A DNA stretch of 64,000 nucleotides from Sclerotinia nivalis (taxonomy: Eukaryota > Ascomycota > Leotiomycetes > Helotiales > Sclerotiniaceae): the NCBI GenBank assembly GCA_029531795.1, contig JAPEIS010000005.1:2416001-2480000 (forward strand). The letters are read 5' to 3'. Made by a program: the position numbers and the translations under genes. Under the pieces are notes generated by a model. It saw only the letters and a list, made by a program, of their open reading frames with translations. It was not told the origin of the DNA and searched no databases. Shown here piece by piece: positions 61,517 to 64,000 of the stretch; positions within the stretch are counted from its first letter, which is position 1, and each line of letters opens with the position of its first letter.

Positions 61517-64000
61517 TTATTCATGATCTACTACCCCCAACCCACCATCTTTAATCTCAACCTCGAAAATTCCATCCTCATTCCCTTCCTCATCCTTATG
61601 TTCATCTCCATCTCCATCTCCAACCTTCACCTCACTATACTCTGGTCCCTCCAACCTCTCACCCCCCTCCACCCAAACTTCCTCCAATTCCCTCTCAATC
61701 CTCTCCCTCCTCTCTTCCCACATCCTTTCCATCTCCATCCTCTCCCTCAACTCCTGCAATTCCTTCTCTACCCCCATTTTTTCCCTTTCCGTCCCAATCC
61801 TCTCATATTCCCACTCCGTACCCTCATCTCCTAACCCTAGCGTGAGATTAAAAGTATGATATCTCTTCAAACTCGCTCTTGTTGATATCGTAATCAACGT
61901 GATACCTTTTCCTTTACAAGTTTCATACAGTAAACCTTCAACATCGCTTGATACGGCACTGGTGCCTTCATCTATAAATGCGTATCTGGGTTCATGATAG
62001 AGTAATCTTGCGATAGCCATACGTTGTTTTTCACCTCCACTTAATACATCTTTCCATTCTTTCCTCGTGTCCCATCCACCTTCTCGATCGGGGAGGTAGC
62101 CTAGACGTGCTTCCTCGAGAATATGTTTTAGTTCAATGTCGCGACGGCCTTTGGAGCGCATTTCGAGTTCACCGTCAGGATAAATGACTTGATCACGTAG
62201 AGTGCCGACGCTAAGGTATGGACGTTGGGGAAGGAACATAATACCATCCGTGCCGGTTGTACGAGGTCGAGAGACGAGGCCTCGGTAGACGGGCCAGAGT
62301 CCAGCGACGATACGGGAGATAGCGCTTTTACCTACACCGTTTGAGCCGGAGATCTAGCTTGTTAGTTTTTCCGAATTTGATAAGAGGAAAAGGGGGAAGT
62401 TCTCACAAGTAAGTGTTCTCCAGAGTGAACGACGATGGAGAGAGAATCTATCAGTTCTTCTCCGCCATGAGGGTATACTGAAGGGGCTACCACTGGTACA
62501 TTCTCCAGCCGTACACCATCAAAACCTTTCTGTATTGTTCCTTGTACGTCAGAGAGAGAGTAAAGTTCAGCTTGGGAAGTTCGTGGAGGAAAGTATGCGT
62601 TTGCATGAACTCGATGAAGAGTTGATATCAGCGTATAGACCCGACTAGTATATCCCGCTAATTCTGAAAGATCCTTGATTGAATACATCATACGACCACC
62701 AGCATCGGCTAATGACAACATTAGTCTTTTGTTTGTGATGAACTCCCTCATCCGACCTCTTTCTCGACCACCAACGACAGAAATGTCGGCCAATTCCTGA
62801 ACTCCACCAAGACCACCCCACGCCGGAAGAAATACTGGTAATGAACTCAGCAGGTAGCCATATGCACTCCAGCTATACTTGAGAACAAAATCTTCAAGTA
62901 TGTTGTAGCGAATCTTGAGGGTATATATCCCTTCCATCCACTTTTTGAGACTTTTAAACTCTTTGTCTAAGAAGTTCTTCTCCATATCAGCCCCTCCATA
63001 GAATGCCACTTCTTCCGCATTTGCAATAAGGCGAGCATGAAGTCCTCGGAAATCTCCTTCTTTACGTCCTTCAACGGCCTTCAATTTTCCAAATGGTGGT
63101 GAAAGTCGTCGAAGTATCGAAGCCGTCAAAAAGTAATTTGTCATTAAACCGGTCAAAGCCAAAGGTCCCAAGGATCGGTATAATTGATAGTTGAAAACAC
63201 ATAGATCAACGAAAGGTTTGCCTAATGATGAATACAGACTTGCTGCCGATTCACAGAAGAGAGTCAGGTCTTGTGTAATAAATTGATCTGCACCTTGCCC
63301 AACTCCGCCATCAAGATTTGAAAGTTTATAGTAGTTGAGGTTATCGTTGAGATACAAATCGTGAATATATCTAGTTAAGCGTGTACGGAAAGCGATTGAG
63401 ACTTTGGATTGGAGGAATTTAATCATAGCATTCGTGTAAGAAGCCAAGCCTCCAATGCCACACCACTTTTAAACAGTCAGCCATTTGAAGATTGAAGAGT
63501 ATTGTAATGTAAGTTGAATAGCAAAAGATGACGAGTTGATGGAGATGCAACTTAAGAAGAATCATCCTTCATATATGAGAATACTGAACTCTGGCACTCT
63601 TACCTTTATGATGCCCCAAGTGAAGGCTTTTCCGTTACCTGCAACCAAATCTCGAACAATCACACCATCCAATCGTGCCACGACCAATGACAAGTATGTT
63701 CGAAGCAACAAAAAGACACCATGGCTTACAAGTAAGCCAGTCTCTTTACTTGACCATCTCGGTATCATTATACTCAAAAGACTTAGGAATTGATGTAAAA
63801 AGGCCAAGTTCAATCCCGGTTTCGTTTGCGGAGGTGGAATCTGCGGAGTTTGACCATCCGTGAGTCCAGAAGCTCGAGGTGGATTCAGGAAAAGCCTTCT
63901 GTGAGCATCGAAAGTCAAAGGTTTCGTAGGATTTATGGTGACTTTGGAAGTTGTGTCTTTATATGGTACGAATACCACCCTCGATCCATCTTTATTCTTA
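61517..64000 (-). CDS. pxa1: Peroxisomal ABCD-type half transporter (Pxa1/ALD family), 5' end cut by window edge
   Basis: Half-size ABC transporter of the ALD family that delivers long-chain acyl-CoA into peroxisomes for beta-oxidation. The coding frame is already open at 64000, so the true start is outside. Exons 63604-64000+, 62407-63465 and 61517-62353 join in phase 0. The ALD signature region is present: GLLVSHGVFLLLRTYLSLVV, VARLDGVIVRDLVAGNGKAF, the 'EAA-like' NAEEVAFYGG and VDLCVFNYQLYRSLGPLALT. The nucleotide-binding domain has Walker A GSNGVGKSA, signature LSGGEKQRMAIARLL, and Walker B YAFIDEGTSAVS, where the family usually has DECTSAVS. The C-terminus carries a long charged coiled-coil-like extension (KELQELRERMEMERMWEERR) and an acidic tail. 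Confidence 0.94.

Overview
The window reads as a chromosome segment of a filamentous ascomycete. Genes are intron-rich (introns mostly 45-90 nt, GT..CTAAC/CTGAC..AG), codon use is ordinary, and spacers are AT-rich and 0.3-3 kb long. Protein content looks Pezizomycotina/Leotiomycetes (Botrytis/Sclerotinia-type); that placement is inferred from protein character, not from a search. No tRNA, rRNA, CRISPR or intact transposon was recognised.

Layout. 1-1316 (-): 3'-truncated Zn2Cys6 regulator. 4155-5073 (-): conserved hypothetical. 8030-13387 (-): RNA polymerase II largest subunit RPB1. 14855-16878 (-): glutathione reductase. 17362-18826 (-): Swd1/RBBP5 WD40 subunit of COMPASS. 19261-20609 (-): secreted heme-thiolate peroxygenase. 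20.6-27.4 kb is gene-poor and holds three damaged or uncertain genes: a dioxygenase-like relic, a putatively N-myristoylated hypothetical with a frame break, and a RanBP2-type zinc-finger relic. 27443-28138 (-): SET protein. 28952-29499 (-): CMC1 twin-CX9C protein, divergent from 29785-30591 (+) UTP11. 30819-32426 (-): conserved ascomycete protein with a hydrophobic tail. 34220-35499 (-): two-module secreted protein. 36725-38141 (+): membrane-anchored GH16. 40618-43467 (+): large membrane GT2. 45193-46066 (+): broken SRA/YDG-domain gene. 46272-47050: degenerate ~127-bp tandem repeat. 48122-49361 (+): D-xylose reductase. 49689-50949 (-): Sds22, divergent from 51493-52963 (+) membrane alpha/beta hydrolase. 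54299-55297 (+): BTB protein. 57013-58715 (-): Csn12/PCI protein, divergent from 59311-60432 (+) ribosomal protein eL20. 61517-64000 (-): peroxisomal ABCD transporter, 5' end beyond the window.

Functionally this is mostly housekeeping (transcription, chromatin, ribosome, respiratory-complex assembly, redox, peroxisomal fatty-acid import) with a cell-wall/secreted set (GH16, GT2, peroxygenase, secreted two-module protein). No biosynthetic cluster is seen. Exon boundaries were worked out by hand; for complete multi-exon genes, joined lengths were checked to be multiples of three. The most notable points are a probable hidden last exon completing the RPB1 CTD, two independent GC-AG introns, a broken SRA gene, a zinc-finger relic whose halves lie in different frames, and an unreported-looking tandem repeat.
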